Shown here: positions 34,318-34,318 of the stretch, piece after piece
Position numbering within the stretch: position 1 is the stretch's first letter
Layout of the letters: every line of letters starts with the position of its first letter
Source of the DNA: an uncultured Granulicella sp.
Lineage (GTDB): Bacteria; Acidobacteriota; Terriglobia; Terriglobales; Acidobacteriaceae
Direction of reading: 5' to 3'
DNA length: 34,318 nt
NCBI GenBank assembly: GCA_937873145.1
Contig: CALMVK010000231.1
Span: forward strand, 1-34,318
Made by a program: the position numbers and the translations under genes
The notes under the pieces: model-generated
Told to the model about the DNA's origin: nothing
The model's database searches: none
The model's input: only the letters and a program-made list of their open reading frames with translations

Positions 34318-34318
34318 G

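Overview
The window looks like a chromosomal segment from an Acidobacteriota species of the Terriglobia type (Terriglobus, Granulicella or Edaphobacter-like). The GC-rich coding, an Oar-type TonB-dependent receptor with an N-terminal carboxypeptidase-regulatory-like domain, a B12-dependent ribonucleotide reductase, a PEP-CTERM exosortase substrate, YVTN-type beta-propeller lipoproteins and a lineage-typical small omega subunit all fit. Taxonomy is inferred from gene content only. I see no tRNA, rRNA, CRISPR array, transposase or phage gene.

Layout. 1-1741: 5' part of nrdJ (minus strand, runs off the left edge) with its promoter and NrdR-like boxes. 2219-6010: a PEP-CTERM protein, a large secreted protein and an acyltransferase (plus). 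6291-8881: two tandem paralogous beta-propeller lipoproteins (minus). 9094-12323: an MCE/MlaD-like protein followed by an M13 peptidase (minus). 12464-13271: N-terminal two thirds of a broken GH27 alpha-galactosidase. 13442-19394: a DUF1440-like membrane protein, a zinc-free MDR oxidoreductase, dapD and the TonB receptor. 19732-23206: pyrH and a two-gene ABC transporter. 23319-27644: lipocalin, HNH nuclease, thioredoxin-fold protein, beta-carbonic anhydrase, two small hypotheticals and acpS. 27651-28034: C-terminal third of the same alpha-galactosidase on the opposite strand. 28070-34317: rho, rpoZ, comM, sdaA and a GT2 glycosyltransferase.

The most notable observation is that the two alpha-galactosidase pieces, 15.2 kb apart and inverted, fit together at the residue level with no overlap and no missing segment. 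The breakpoints share the 8 bp GCGTGCTC in inverted orientation. The simplest reading is an approximately 15.2 kb inversion (about 12464-27662) with one end inside the gene. The gene also carries a TGA in place of a conserved Trp codon and a one-base frameshift, so it is a decayed pseudogene. Undoing the inversion would also place acpS directly upstream of the mlaD-like gene on the same strand, which is a testable prediction.

Other points: a G-poor, C-rich leader upstream of rho (26 C to 3 G in 49 nt) that could be a Rho autoregulatory site; three intergenic copies of a hairpin-forming dispersed repeat; and several clean intrinsic terminators. Most of the window is ordinary housekeeping (nucleotide, lysine, serine and CoA/ACP metabolism, transcription termination) interleaved with envelope and secreted proteins. 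I found no clear new defence or mobile system.
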